Positions 36,012 through 36,381 of a stretch of DNA of 36,381 bases are shown here, one piece after another. The DNA lies in the NCBI GenBank assembly GCA_011390615.1, contig JAABSB010000011.1, positions 1 to 36,381 of the forward strand. The letters are read 5' to 3'. A model generated the notes under the pieces. It was not told the DNA's origin. It made no database searches and worked only from the letters and a program-made list of their open reading frames with translations. The position numbers were made by a program, and so were the translations under genes. The first letter of the stretch is position 1. The number at the start of each line of letters is the position of its first letter. This stretch comes from Desulfotignum sp. GTDB taxonomy: Bacteria; Desulfobacterota; Desulfobacteria; Desulfobacterales; Desulfobacteraceae.

Positions 36012-36381
36012 ATGTTTGAAAGTTTGAGTGACAGGCTTGATTCGGTCTTTAAAAAATTAAAAGGTCATGGCACCCTGAATGAGAAAAACATTGAAGATGG
36101 TCTCAAACAGGTGAGAATGGCACTTCTTGAGGCTGATGTCAATTATAAGGTTGCAAAAAATGTCATTTCAGATATAAAGAGCCGGGCACTGGGCCAGGAA
36201 GTCATGCAGAGCCTGACCCCCGGGCAGCAGGTCATCAAGATCGTGTATGATGAGTTTACCCGGATGATGGGGTCCGGGCACCAGGACCTTGATTTTGGCA
36301 GCAGCACCATGGGATCCATCATGCTGGTGGGACTGCAGGGATCCGGTAAAACCACCACCGCCGGAAAACTGGGCCTGTACC
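36012..36381 (+). CDS. ffh: Signal recognition particle GTPase Ffh, 5' part only
   Basis: The first 123 codons of the SRP54 homologue, which targets nascent membrane proteins to the translocon. The N-domain four-helix bundle is seen (MFESLSDRLDSVFKKLKG, LLEADVNYKVAK), followed by the G1 P-loop GLQGSGKTTTAGKL at the window edge. The ATG at 36012 has GAGGG (35997-36001) upstream. The rest lies beyond position 36381. Confidence 0.97.
   Translation, partial: MFESLSDRLDSVFKKLKGHGTLNEKNIEDGLKQVRMALLEADVNYKVAKNVISDIKSRALGQEVMQSLTPGQQVIKIVYDEFTRMMGSGHQDLDFGSSTMGSIMLVGLQGSGKTTTAGKLGLY

Overview
The window looks like a chromosomal segment of a sulfate-reducing deltaproteobacterium, probably a relative of Desulfobacter, Desulfobacula or Desulfotignum. 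The reasons are a giant HdrA-type flavoprotein with a probable selenocysteine codon, a long-form acyl-CoA dehydrogenase, iron-sulfur-rich enzymes, feoAB iron uptake, and protein sequences typical of that group. I see no rRNA, tRNA, CRISPR array, insertion sequence or phage gene. Both edges cut genes: the C-terminal end of the HdrA-like gene on the left and ffh on the right.

Layout. Positions 1-4227 (minus) hold an HdrA-GltD-HdrA fusion read through an in-frame TGA at 4030-4032. A SECIS-like hairpin follows the TGA. Positions 4534-6943 (minus) hold a metallo-beta-lactamase-fold hydrolase and an AmpG-like permease. Positions 7288-11244 (plus) encode an acyl-CoA dehydrogenase, a phasin-like coiled-coil protein and a UbiB/ABC1 kinase-like protein. 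A cheD gene (minus) lacks the usual catalytic cysteine and is divergent from a compact six-gene operon at 12060-17939 (plus).

That operon is the most unusual part of the window. It encodes a NitT/TauT-type ABC transporter (ATPase, Tat-exported binding protein, permease) plus two further paralogues of the binding protein that lack export signals. One of these is fused behind a complete CheY-type receiver domain. All three binding proteins share an NHPCC motif. A small protein with a very acidic tail ends the operon. I infer that transport and intracellular sensing of one ligand are coupled to a CheY-like phosphorylation switch, a CheY-linked counterpart of the NasS/NasT idea. The ligand cannot be read from the sequence.

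Positions 18042-22055 carry the activated methyl cycle: metK and ahcY (minus) and a divergent PfkB-family, adenosine-kinase-like gene (plus). These make S-adenosylmethionine, hydrolyse S-adenosylhomocysteine and probably recycle adenosine. Lon protease follows (minus). Next comes an iron-uptake locus, feoAB (minus), divergent from a DtxR-family regulator and an ArsR/SmtB-family metal sensor (plus). Two sigma70-type promoters flank a tandem 12-bp repeat between feoA and the DtxR-family gene.

Positions 28059-33230 (minus) form an nth, membrane-fusion protein, RND pump cluster. A PP-loop tRNA-thiolation-like enzyme is divergent from nth with only 15 bp between the start codons. The right end holds a single-receiver response regulator, rlmN, and the start of ffh.
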